A stretch of 64,000 nt of DNA. Source: Tenodera sinensis (taxonomy: Eukaryota > Arthropoda > Insecta > Mantodea > Mantidae). This document shows, piece after piece, positions 39,201-52,300 of the stretch. Each line of letters begins with the position of its first letter. The stretch's first letter is position 1. The stretch covers positions 153,307,874 through 153,371,873 of the forward strand of contig CM060965.1 in NCBI GenBank assembly GCA_030765045.1, read 5' to 3'. The notes beneath the pieces were generated by a model. The model was not told where the DNA came from. It worked only from the letters and a program-made list of their open reading frames with translations, and did not search any database. Position numbers and translations under genes: made by a program.

Positions 39201-42200
39201 TAAGATTTGGCAGAACTGACCTCCTTTTCTAGCCAATGGAAGGAGGAAAAAGGAGATGTACTAATGACAAATGTGAACTGCATTAACTGTTTTATTCCCT
39301 TTCATAATGCTAGACTTTGTGATAAACACAGAAAGTAATGATGTGTGTATTTCATAAGTGCATTTTTGTGAAATTACACAATGCTTTCATACTTAGTTCA
39401 AATTGTTAATTTTTTATGGTAGACAGTATTACCTTTAATAATGATGTAGATTACTAGCCTGCTGGGCTGGGCTGGGCTGGGCTGGGCTGTTGGGTACCAA
39501 TCCTCACACCCAGCCATTGGCTTCATGACCTATATATTGGCTATGTATAAAAGCCAAGTGGTTGTATTTCCTGGATTACCCTTGTACATTTCCAAAAAGT
39601 ATGAAAATATATATCCCTGCCATCCATTTCTCTCCTTTAAGTTATGTCTTTAAGGCCACATGTCTTTTATTAATGATATCTAATTATTTGTGCTATATAT
39701 GCATGACATAGATAACTATGCTTCTGATGGGATAAAGATTATTCAGTTTGCTGATGATACAACCATCACTGTAAGTGAAAATGACATATTAAAGCTAGAA
39801 ACCTGTTTAAACGATGTAGTTAGTAACATTGTTCAATACTCCCACAATTTAAATTTAAGTGTTAACCCTAATAAATGCGAAATGATAAACTTTGGATTCA
39901 AAATTATGAATCATCCACTACAATTAAAAATTGATACAGAGGTAGTAAAAAGTGTGGACGAAACACAGTTGCTAGGGATTGTTTTAGACAATAAGCTCAC
40001 TTATAACTCACAAACTGACAAGATAGTAGCTAATATTAGTAAAAATCTATATGTCCTGAGATGTCTAAGAAACTCTATTCCTATTTCTACTGCTAAAACT
40101 ATTTACTTTGGGCTTATCCACTCCTTTTTGTCATATGGAATTGAATTATGGGGAAATACATCTAAACAAAATTTTCAAAGAATATTTGTATTACAAAAAA
40201 AGGCTATTAGGTATTTAGGTGGTCTAAGGTATAACAAATTATGTAAAAGCACTTTTATTCTGCTGAAAATCCTTACATTACCAAGCTTGTTCATCTATAG
40301 AACCATTTTATATTTAGTTCAATATAAAAGAATAAAAGATGGGAACTACCAAACATTCAAACAGTAATTCCTGAGTATCCTCGAAAAACAGCAGTTGCAA
40401 CCTTCAGATTGATTACAGGACATGATTGTCTGGCAAAACATTTAAACAGAATTGGGATATATTCTTCACCACTCTGTCCTCTATGTGATCTGCAAGAGGA
40501 AATGGATCGAGACCACCTTCAAATATGCCCGGCCACTTCTAGTGCCCCATCCATCAGTGAAAAATATTGGAGAGCAAGAGGATTAATGACTTCATTGTCA
40601 GAAATCCAGCATTAGCTAACAACATATTTAGTTCAATTTAAATTCCCAATGAAAAACATGTCAGATGTTCACACATATAATACCAGGAATAATCAATTAC
40701 TAAATCTCCCCAGAACCAGATTACATTTATCAGAGAGGGTCCCTAGTTATATGGGAGCAAAGTTTTATAATGCTTTGCCTGAAAATCTAAAATCATATGA
40801 AAATTATAATACCTTTAAAAATAGGATAAAAAATTATTTAATAACCAAAGCTTTTTACAGTATTGAAGAATACCTAAACTTATAGATATTTTCTATGATG
40901 TTTTGATTATACTAATTGTACTTTTAACTTCTTATCTAATTATATTGTATATACTATGTAATTACTAAATTCCTTTCTATTTATGTTTCTCATGACATGG
41001 GCCCTTATAGGGTACCTTTTTATATCATGATATGGTTCAATTGTGTATTCCACTGTATTGAACTGAATGAATAAATAAAAATATGCACTGCAGGCAGACA
41101 GCAAAACTGCAACAGTCTGTGTTAAATGGGCAGTGAAAAATGAAAAACAAGTTCAGTTAAGCATTCCTATTATATTAAAAATCTCTACTAGTGTATTTGC
41201 TTCACTGTTATTAATTTCAGTTTATGCTCATTGTATTTCTATTTGTTGTTAGGATACTAAGCATGTGGCTGAGAATCTTCTCACCAGGAAAAAGCTCACT
41301 GGAAAATGGCTTATTGAGAAACCAAGAAAATCTAACCAGATGGAGGCAACTTTTCAGTTAGCAGAGATGTGTAGCATCGGCAGTGTGCATATAGGTACAT
41401 TAGTCTTACTAGCAGTATTTTTAAATCAAACCAAAAGTGAAAATTGTGTAACTTATTTGCTCCCCTATTTGTCAAATACATCAAAGAATAACATATTTGC
41501 ATACTTGCTACATGCATGTATGTGGGAAATCAGAAAAAATGAGAAGTGGCTTATCAAAATATGAGGTAAATCTGTTTTTAGAAAATGAGAAAAGAAGCCT
41601 GGAATGTACCTCTTAAAGCTCTAAAATATCTGTTTGGTATAAGATAGTAACCATTTGCAGTCTTATTTTGCTTCACTGCCTACTCTATTCTTCCTTCTTT
41701 TGAGTGCTCTTTCTGACCAGTTTCAGTATTGTTCATCCTCCACCCTTTTCTTTCTAAAACATTTGATTTTCTCCATCCATATCCACATTTCATAAGCTTC
41801 CAGTTAATTTTCCTCACATTTTCAGACGATGCAAATTTCTGCATTATATGTACGAGGTGGTATCCAAAATATTTGGGACTGGTGCTGCCATCTCAACAGC
41901 ACTTGCTGTAGAGTTTTGTACCTACTGACCTTAAGGTGGCAACACTAGCACATCTGATATAGCTGGGTAGATGTGTTGAGATTCTATAGTCTTGTCTTGT
42001 CTGTCACGGAGGGGATTCCGGCACATCAGCAGATGGCTTGTTGCATGTCAGACCCCTGAAGGAAGGATAATATGAGCAATTCAAATGGCCCTACAAAATC
42101 TTTTGTATAGAATTTCACATTTTCATCAAGCAGTTATTCTGACAAAGGTGATTTACTTGCAAAAAAGGGTATCAGCAGTGTACAGAAATCTATATTTTAT

Positions 42201-43314
42201 CTACCATTTTATGCAACTAAAAGATTAGTCAACTCTGAATTCAAAAAATTATTGCAAAATATTACTATGAAAAATCAAAAAATAAAAGATGGGAACTACC
42301 AAACATTCTAAGTAATTCCTGAGTATCCTCGAAAAATGACAGTTGCAACCTTCAGGTTGATTATGGGACATGATTGTCTGGCAAAACATTTAAACAGAAT
42401 TGGGATATATTCTTCATCACTCTGTTCTCTATGTGATCTGCAAGAGGAAATGGACCAAGGCCATCTTCAAATATGCCTAGCCACTTCTAGCGCCCCATCT
42501 CTCAATGAAAAATATTGAAAGCAAGAGGATTAATGACTTCATTGTCAGAAATCCAGCATTAGCTAACAACAACAACACTTTTAAATTTCCTGGTTGAGTG
42601 TTGTTTAGTGCTATTAATCAACCCATTTTTCTATTTTAATAAAAATATCTGTTTGGTACTTATATATTTGGCATCTTAATTACTACGCAGATAATAAATA
42701 TTAGTTCTAGCCTGAAAATATTTGGATATTGTTTAGAACAGCTTACGCAAGCACTTGGTCAGAATTTCGGCTAAGTCCCACTCGGCAGTGTGTACGAATG
42801 GTCACGAAAGTTGCCGAAGTTGCTGTGTTAATGCAGCGCTGCCAACAGCAGAATGTCCCTAGGAGTTTGTTGCCAATAGTAAGTTTGAATGTTTTTGCGG
42901 GAGTCGGCAGTATGCTGTTGACCTTCGTAGAAGCAAGTAGCGCAATGGCTAGGTTTATCAGTATATTGGATTATGCTATTATAAATAAAAAAGAACGATA
43001 ATTAATAAAAGTAATATAAATATAATAATATAATACTACTAAATATAATATATATATAAATAATATAAATATAATAAATATAATATATATATATATATAT
43101 ATAATATAAATCTAATAACATTAAAAATAATAATGTGAAATAAAATAAACAAAACAGAACGATAAATAGTAAACATAATAAAAATATAACAATATAATAA
43201 ATATAATAACATTATATAATAAAATAATAATATAAAATAAAAAAAAGAATGATAAATAATAAACATAATAAAAATATAATAAAAAAATATAATATAATAA
43301 ATATAATAGCATTA

Positions 43315-43368
<54 letters not shown>

Positions 43369-46300
43369 TAAAATAAATAAACAAAAAGAACGATAATAAA
43401 CATAATAAAAATATAATAATATTAATATATTATAATATAAATATAATAAACATAAGTATAATATATAGTAAGGTTCCTGAGAACCTTCAGCTAGCTTTGG
43501 GTGATCAACAATATCACAAGAAAATCATCAAGGCACGCAAAGTTAATGTTTAAATGTTTAAATTCAATGTAAACTTCATGATTTGTTTTTTTGTTTCCTC
43601 CTAATAAATAAATAAATTTAAAAAAATAATAATATAATAAAATAATATAATAATAAAGAACGAGCCAGCGTATCGTGGACCCAGTAACAAGGCAATAAGG
43701 ATAATGTACACAATAATTCGCACTAGCAATATATCTGTGTGAGCAAGAGCAAAATAATGTATACAATGAGCAAAATAATGTACAGAATCCACAACAATAG
43801 TATAAGAGCAAAATAATATACACAATGAGCAAAAAAATAATGTACAGAATCCACAACAATAGTATGGAGTTGCGCTAGGCGATAGCGGTGTATGTCTGTG
43901 GCAGCAACGACACGAGTGAGTGCATTTGTGTTTAATGTGTTGGCAACAAAACTAGTGTAGTGTAAAAAGCAATGTTGGCAGATGTGAAAATCGTCTGCTA
44001 GTCATGCAGTGAAATCTAGTGGGCAATTGTGAAACTACTGTCAGCGCATGCACAGTAAGTAAGTTCGGACTTATAATCTGGCTGGCAAGTGGAAAGTGAG
44101 CTGTTCTAAACATGAGCCAAATATTTCATCTAGTACGGTGTAATGAGTTTGATAAATTTTTATATTTTCCTTTTATTTGCTTTCTTTCTGATTTATTTTT
44201 TGTATTACTTCACAGGCAACTTTGGGTCAGCATTTGTGACATTGCTTGTTGCAAGATCTGGCAGCGCAACCTTTGAGACATTATTGCCATGCTCTGAAAT
44301 CAGATCTATGCAGGATTCGAAGATGGGCAAAAACAAGGAAGTTGTCAAGATGTATTATTCAGGTACATTTCTTTGTTGTTTAATTATTCATTAATGTAAA
44401 AAAAAATGTGATGTGTTGCTCTCACATGACTTTCTCTATCCTTGTACTAACTATTCTTACAAACTCTCATTCCTCTATCTACGTCATGTTAATAGAGATA
44501 AATATTTGTACAAATTATCTTATTGCTTATTTCCTTGTAGGTATAAGGGGGATATGGGAATACAGTAGTCGTGGAGCAACAGTCAAATTATTTAAAGTTG
44601 GTCACTATATGAAGACTTTAAAATTCTCTTCTCTTTGCAAAACAAAGAGATCAAAATATGAATAATGACCTTGTATTTGAGAAAACTATAAATATTGCAA
44701 AATTCACAAATAACAAGGAATATCTCTGAAATGGTTCATTCCACAAAAGCACTCTTAGAGATAAATTATGTGTTTCAACAAGATTTACATTCTTTGTATA
44801 GTAAGATTTGACCTATCTTAGAGTTTATGAGTTATGCAAAAGCCATCAAGAGTAAACAGGACCACACACACAGAAAATTCAAAATATAGATTTCATTTGC
44901 CATAAAACTATGTTAAACATATGCCATTTTAATAAAGATAGAGCCATTTTTGAGAAAATCAGAACTTTTTAAAAATTTTCCATGTAAAGGGCAGTTTAGG
45001 GTGGAGGAATTTTCATCAAAATCTTAGTGTTGCATCCTTGAAAGATATTCAAGTTAAATACCAACTTTGGTTTTTAGCCAACTTTTCGTTTTTGAGTTAT
45101 GCTCTCTCTCTCTCACACACACACACACACATCCACACGCACGCATGCACGCACACACACATTTTAGAAGATGCTATAAATGAGTTTCAAGTTGAGATTT
45201 ATAAGGATTTAAACTGGAACATAACACGTTACAAAAATGCGACAGATAAAAATGTTCATTTGTGCAAAATATGATAAGCGTACAAAATTCTGCTAGTCAA
45301 ACATTTTATAAATTATATTATCAATGAGGATTTTAAAACTAAAATATGTGTATGTTGAATTGAAGCCATTAGTAATCTACTAAATGAAATTTCATCATTT
45401 TTTTAAATCAACTTCTACACATATAGATCCACACATTCCATATATCCACATTACAGTAAACTTTCAGTATTGAACAAGTTTAGCAATCTTTCTTTCATAG
45501 AAGTTTGAAAACAGTGTTGTTGTAATTAATTTAATTTAAAAGGTGAGTTAATAACTCTGAACAACACTTACAACATATTTTTCCGGGACGCGTTTCGAAG
45601 GTAACTTTCCTCCATTATCAACCAGACAATAACTGGGTTTCCATGGTGCTTGATGGTGCAGATGGTGATGCTTCTTCTGGTGTTTCTTCTGGTGGCGGTT
45701 CGATGAACTTACTGAAAATATCTCTCGGAGGAATGTCGAAATTAAATACTCGGTTTCTATTTTTTAAAATAAAGATTTGTTCCCATGTGGACAGCTCTTG
45801 TTTTCCGGTTATGTGTTTAAGAAGTTTCGGTTCTAGCTTTATGTCATGATTTTTTGTCCAGAAGTGAAATGCAACTGCTGATTTTTCTAATTGTTTACTC
45901 TTAATGTTTCTAACGTGTTCCTTGGATCTAATTTCTAAATTTCTTTTGGTTTTTCCTATGTATATTTCATTACAATCACTGCATTCAATTTGGTATATGA
46001 CAGATTTTTTGTTAGGTGGAATAGCATCTTTTATGTTTGAAAGTAGTAGGTTTTTTATGGAGTAATGGTTTACTAGCAGCAGTTCATCGAACCGCCACTA
46101 GAAGAAACACCAGAAGAAGCATCACCATCTGCACCATCAAGCACCATGGAAACCCAGTTATTGTCCGGTTGATAATGGAGGAAAGTTACCTTCGAAACGC
46201 GTCCCGGAAAAATATGTTGTAAGTGTTGTTCAGTGTTATTAATTAAATTAAATTAAATTAAATTAAAAAAAAAAGTTTAGCAATACCTAAATTGGAACTA

Positions 46301-49300
46301 CTGCAAATGCAGAGACCACCAAGAGACAAAGACCGACACTGATGCTATCACTAATCCTGTTATACTTTGTTTGCTTGCATACTGGAAATGCATGTGTAAG
46401 ACTATGTAAGTCAAAAACGATGTTTCCAATATAACAAATTCAAATTTTCCTTACATACGTACCGGAAATGCTCATATAAGCCTGTACAAGTCAAAAGCAA
46501 TGCTTCTAACATAACAAATTCAAGTAAGATGTGCACTCCAATTAAAAATTTGTTTTTCCCCCTAAAAAAGGTGTGTGTGCTATAATGGTATTTATATTTT
46601 TCATATTGGTATTTGTTTTGTGCCCAAACTTAACATGTCCTAGCTTGAAATACTAGAAAAACTATGCTCATATTATTTGAAATTTTCTTTTTCTTTTTTT
46701 AGGTTTATTGTAATGCTTCCCACTTTTCATTCACTTCTCCGAATTGCCACTTGGCAGTTTATTGTGCCAATTGCCTGTAGTTGAAATAACATTTAATCCA
46801 TAATATTTCTTAACTTAATGCTATCATTCTTTAATTAGAATAAATTGCTCATTTATACTAATCATATCTGCTAGCTCAGTTGTTAAATCTGTTGGGCTAC
46901 TCTCTACATGTTCTCTCAACTGATTAATTGCTTCTGTTATTTCTACCTCCGTAGTGCAGTGATAGGCGTGCCTGCTTCTGGTGCAATGGACCTGGGTTTG
47001 ATCGCCAGTACTGGTGTGGGGATTTTTCCTCCTGCTAGGAGGTCTGGCACCGGATGCACTCAGACTCGTTAGACTTTAACTTTCTTTACCCATCGCCCAA
47101 CAGTACTCCTATCAACTGCAGCATTGCCATATACTACACATAAACGTTTATGGATGTTTACAGTTTCTTTTTCTGCACACAAGAATTCAATAACAGCACA
47201 TTGCTTTTAACGTGAGTCGTGTGTAGATGCCATTTTGATGCTGTACTATGGCTCTGCCATCTGCTGAAATGGTTCGAAACTCAACTGGTGCACAGAAGAA
47301 ACACCAAATGTGTTTCCAAGCACCTGCAAGGACGTTTGTCTATATACATATATATTAATAGATTTTTAAACAAATGTGGGGCATTATACGGAGTGGAAGC
47401 GAAATGATCCGCCAGACTTTAGCAGCAAATTTCTCATGTTGTGAATAACAAGAAAGTCTTAATACCAAAATGTTGAAAAGTTTAGTTTTTTAGAAAAAAA
47501 TATTTTTATCAAAAGTATTTATCGTCACCTGGCTGAAAAATTATTCATTGAAGGTTCTTGATTTATGGCTATATTCATAGAAAATTGAATAAACAACAAC
47601 TTTTTCCTTTTGCGTATTTCAAAGATTCAATGGGTTCTGTGTAAATTAAATTTAAAAGAACCCACAATTTGTTGCCTTTTTGTTGCAATAAATTGTGGGT
47701 TTTTTACTTTCTCTACTGTAAGTAGGGGAAGTATTGTATTCCACCCAAAAATTCCATGTCAAGATTTCACCGGAAATATATGTTTTGAGACCCCCTGAAT
47801 CCAAAAAGAGCATTTTTAGAAAAAGGTCAGTGTGTGTGTGTGTCAGTCTGTGGACAGCATAACTCAAAAACGAAAAGTCGGTTAAAAACCAAAATTGGTA
47901 TTTAAGTTTAATGTCTTTCAAGGATGCGACACGAAGATTTTGAAGAAAATAGCCCCACCCTAAACTACCCTTTACATGGAAAATTTTGATTTTCTTGAAA
48001 ATGGCTCTAATGATTTTGATTAAAATGTCATATGTTTGAGATATTTAGATGAAATATATATGTTGAATTTTCTGGCTATAGCCCCTGTAGTCTTATTTAC
48101 TCTGGACGACTTTTGCATAACTGGTAAACCGTTAGAGTCAGAGCAAATCGCACTATACAAAAAATGTAGATCTTGCTAAAATACACAATTTATGTCTCAA
48201 TAAATTTTCTTGTAGGGTGAACCATTTCGGAGATATTCCTTGTTATGTGTGTGAGTTTCAGAAAACGTAGAAATTTCGTGAAATGGATCATCGTTGTTCA
48301 TTTTTTTATATGTTAAGTGCGCAAAGACAACAGAATCTCAAACATTTGACTATCACACAAAGCCTACTGTATTCTAACATTCCCCTTGCACCTACAAGGA
48401 AATAAGCAATAAGATAATTTGTACGAATGTTTATCTTAACTAACATGGAGATATAGGAATAAGAGTTTGTAAGAATGGTTAGTACAAGAGTAGAGAAAGT
48501 CATGTGAGTGCAACACATCAGATTTTTAAATTTAATTTACACAAAAACCGTTGAATCTATTGAAATACTCCAAAGGAAAAAGTTATTGTTTATTCAATTT
48601 TCTATGAATATAGCCATAAATCAAGAACCTTCAATGAATAATTTTTCAGCCAGGTGGCGATAAATATTTTTGATAAAAATATTTTTTTCTAAGAAACTAA
48701 ACTTTTCAACATTTTGGTATTAGATTTTCTTGTTATTCACAACATGAGACATTCGCTGTTAAAGTCTGGCAGATCATTTCACTTCCACCCTGTATGTTTA
48801 GCAACTCTTGTAATTATTTAAGGGATTTTAAGTTTCCCAACAAAGAACAAGCCCTTGTTGTGCTACTGTTTATCAACTAAATGCAGTCACGTGCAAGCAC
48901 AGGCTGCCAGTGTGTGACCATCGCTCCAAGTGCTCTTGGAAGCAATGGTACTGAGGAAAGAGGTACTAGTCGGTGAAATGTCACAGAGCAGGTAGCCTGT
49001 GGATTGCTGTCCTAAGTTACATTTTACATCCTCTTTGTGTGATTTACGTTTATACAGATATGTAACTCGTGCTAGAACTTGAGCTGCAGTGTTAAACGTA
49101 CACATAGTTATAAAGAACAAATTCACCTATCTGTATGTCTTCAAGGTAGGTCATCTATTATTATTTATTTATGTTAACAAACTTACTGTTGGTGTTTTTA
49201 AACACATAAGCCGTGTGTGGGCAATGTTTGTGAGGTAGAATTGGAACTGAAAAATTCAATGACACATTTGGGCTTTGAGCCTCAGACCTTCCGCTTACCA

Positions 49301-52300
49301 GGTGGGTGCTCTAACCATTAAGCTACTGTGACAACTTGCCAGAATGACATTGAATTCTCCAACCAATTCGTATTTCTCCTTGTAAGCCACAAAGGCAGGG
49401 CTGGCCCCGTAGCGCAGTTGGTAAAGCACCTGCCTGCCGTGCAAGGGATCCTGGGTTCGATTCGTGGCAGGGGGGTAGGAATTTTTCTCCAGCCAGGATT
49501 ATTCCTCATCCTTCCCTGAGTCTGGCAGTATAATGGTGGCGCCGTGGCTGAGTGGTTAGACCGCTCGCCTACCACCTAGGCAGGACTCGCATGTGGTATT
49601 TGTGGTGGACAAAGCAGCGTCTGGGCAGGTTTTCTCTGTGTTCTCTAGTTTCCCCTGCCATTCATTCCACCAATTACACTATTATCACCCTTCCAATCAT
49701 GCAATTCGCCTGCATTTCATATCATCCTCTTCCTCACTATTATACTTGGTGCTTGGCTGACCACACCTGTTTCCAGGTCTTCACTCTGTCTGGTCCAGAA
49801 GTCCCTCTGCTCCCCAACAGGCGTCTGACCCTAGGCTGGCTTGTAAGTCCTAGGGGTGTAAGTCCTACATAAGGGGAGGTTAATCAGGGAAAGAAGAAAG
49901 AAACCACAAAGGCAGTCTCACATCAGAGACAATTACCCCAATGGTGACTTACTATCACAATTACTTTATGTTCTGGGGTTAAATAACCTTTAGATGGTAA
50001 TTATTATTTATTTATGCCAACAAACTTACTATTGTTGAGGTGAGACTGCCTTTGAGGTTCACCGGGAGAAATACGACTCAGTTGGAGAATTCAATGTCAT
50101 TCTGGCAGGTTGTCACAGTAGCTTAATGGAACATCCGCCTGGTAAGTGGAGGGTCTGTGGCTCAAATCCCAGCTGTGGCATTGAATTTTTCAGTTCCAGT
50201 TCTACCTCTCAAGTAGGTCATCTATATTTAAATGTGGCTTTGTTTTCCTTTCTGTACCTTATCCCTAGATCAAACATAAACCGTTATAAATAGGCAAACA
50301 AATGCAACACTTCACATTAACTGTAACACAAAAATAGCTCTAAGACAACTTAAAACATTTTCTAACTATTCTAATATATCAGTTTTTCAAACATGAAGTC
50401 ATCCAAACATACTCTTCAGTTAATTCAAAGGTAAGTTGATTAATAACACTAAACAACACTTTAGAATTTCTCAGAACATGTTTCGGAGGCCTTTCCTCCA
50501 TTATCAACAGGACATTGACTGTTTCTCTTTGGTGTGGCTGGCAATGTTTTTTGCTGTTCTGTTGGAGGCCTTTACTCATACCCTTTAGACTCACACACCC
50601 GTTGTATCCAAGCAATACTCTCTCTTTGTTCCTTATTTAATTTATCCACGTACACTTCTCTTTCCCACGTATTTTTTAATTTTTCATATGTTTCTAGTGA
50701 TATTTTTTTCCCATATGTTATCAAACAATTTTTGTATAATATATTTTCAAATCTCTTTCTAACTCTTTTCAGAAACCATTTACATTGTTTTCCCTCTTTC
50801 TCCAAATTTCCTCCAATCCACTATTTTCTAAGTGAAACAAAATATTAACTTAGAAGTTATTAGGTTTGCAAATTTTTTGATAGGAAATGTTCTCTTTCGA
50901 TACAAAATGTTGTCTTTGTCGTTGTGGATGAGTGGTCACCTAATGACACATCTTTTTCAATAACTAAAATCAAAAGATAGTCAGTACTCATATGTATACC
51001 TACAGTAGGAAACATTATATCAGGATCTCTACAATTTGTCCTCACTAGGACAGCATTAATTTCTTTACTGAGTAGTTGGTGTGGATCCAGAGAGAAATTG
51101 CCTAGTTTGCCAAAAGTTGGAAGGCAGTTTTCAATTGTCAATAAACATGGCTGTGCACATGTGTCTCTCCTCTTGAATCTTGAAACAATAAGATTGGGTT
51201 CGTCAAAAGCAAAAGCAAACGACAATAGTGTTGAACCTTTTGCTGCTGCTCATTACAAACATGACATCTTTCAGAATCTGTTGTTGTTGTTGTTGTTTTC
51301 TAGTGCCTTGCATCTGGCAATGAAGCCATTAGCATTCGTGCTTTCCAATACTTTTGAACTGTAGTTTCTTCTGATCTTAATGCTTCACAGGTCTTCAAGT
51401 GGTATTCGTTCATTTCTGCTGGATCGTTACACAGGACACATTGGTGAGGCTGAGATACCTATTCTGTAGAGATGACTTGCTAAGCAGTCGTGATTTGTCA
51501 ATAGTCGGAAGGTTGCAACCGCTGTTTTCCTTGGTCTCTGGGGGATTATATCTGGGTTGGAAAGTAGTGTAATCCATTTTTTATCTTTGGCATTTGTTTC
51601 TATTTCTTGTAGGTATGAATGAGAAAATTTTTTAATGATCAAGCGTTTTATTGAGGAATATGAGAAATTGAATTTAGACTTTTGTTTTATTGTTGTGCCT
51701 TTCTTTGCAAGTGAGTCTGCAGCTTCGTTCCCCATGACTCCACAGTGTGCTGGAATCCATTGGAGATGAACAGTCTTATTAACTTTTTGGAGTTGTGTTC
51801 TTTCAGAATCTTATTTGCATGAATATATGTAGTTTTAGAAAATATATTATTTGCAGTAACTAAAATCATAAGATGTTCACTGAGCATCTGAAAAAGTTAC
51901 ATGAGTGGCAGATGGAGCTAATGAATTTATTTAAACTTCCTACCGCCAAACCCAAGAAAAAATGAGGTATCAAAGCAAATGGCTTCTTAAATTTTTACCA
52001 GAAGATAACTGACTGAGGTATGGTGTTATAAACCAATTTAAGCTGAAGTCAACTCATTTAATGCACCATTATCTTAACTTCTTTTATACAAACAGCAAAA
52101 GTTGGAGCACTTTTTATTCTGCCATACGTTGGTGAGCTTATTTAAAGTAGTATTCGCCAATCTGTGCAAACATTTTGAAGCTGAATTAGCATTTTGTATG
52201 TCACACGTTGATAATACAGTCTCAAGCAACAGCACCTCACACTGTCTAAAGGTATCACAGCCCTTTAATTCTGCCCCTTTGCTGCCGGTAGAGTAATGAG

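Noticed and set aside
43039..43403. Overlapping Tyr/Leu/Ile-rich ORFs
   Set aside because: They are translations of an A/T microsatellite.
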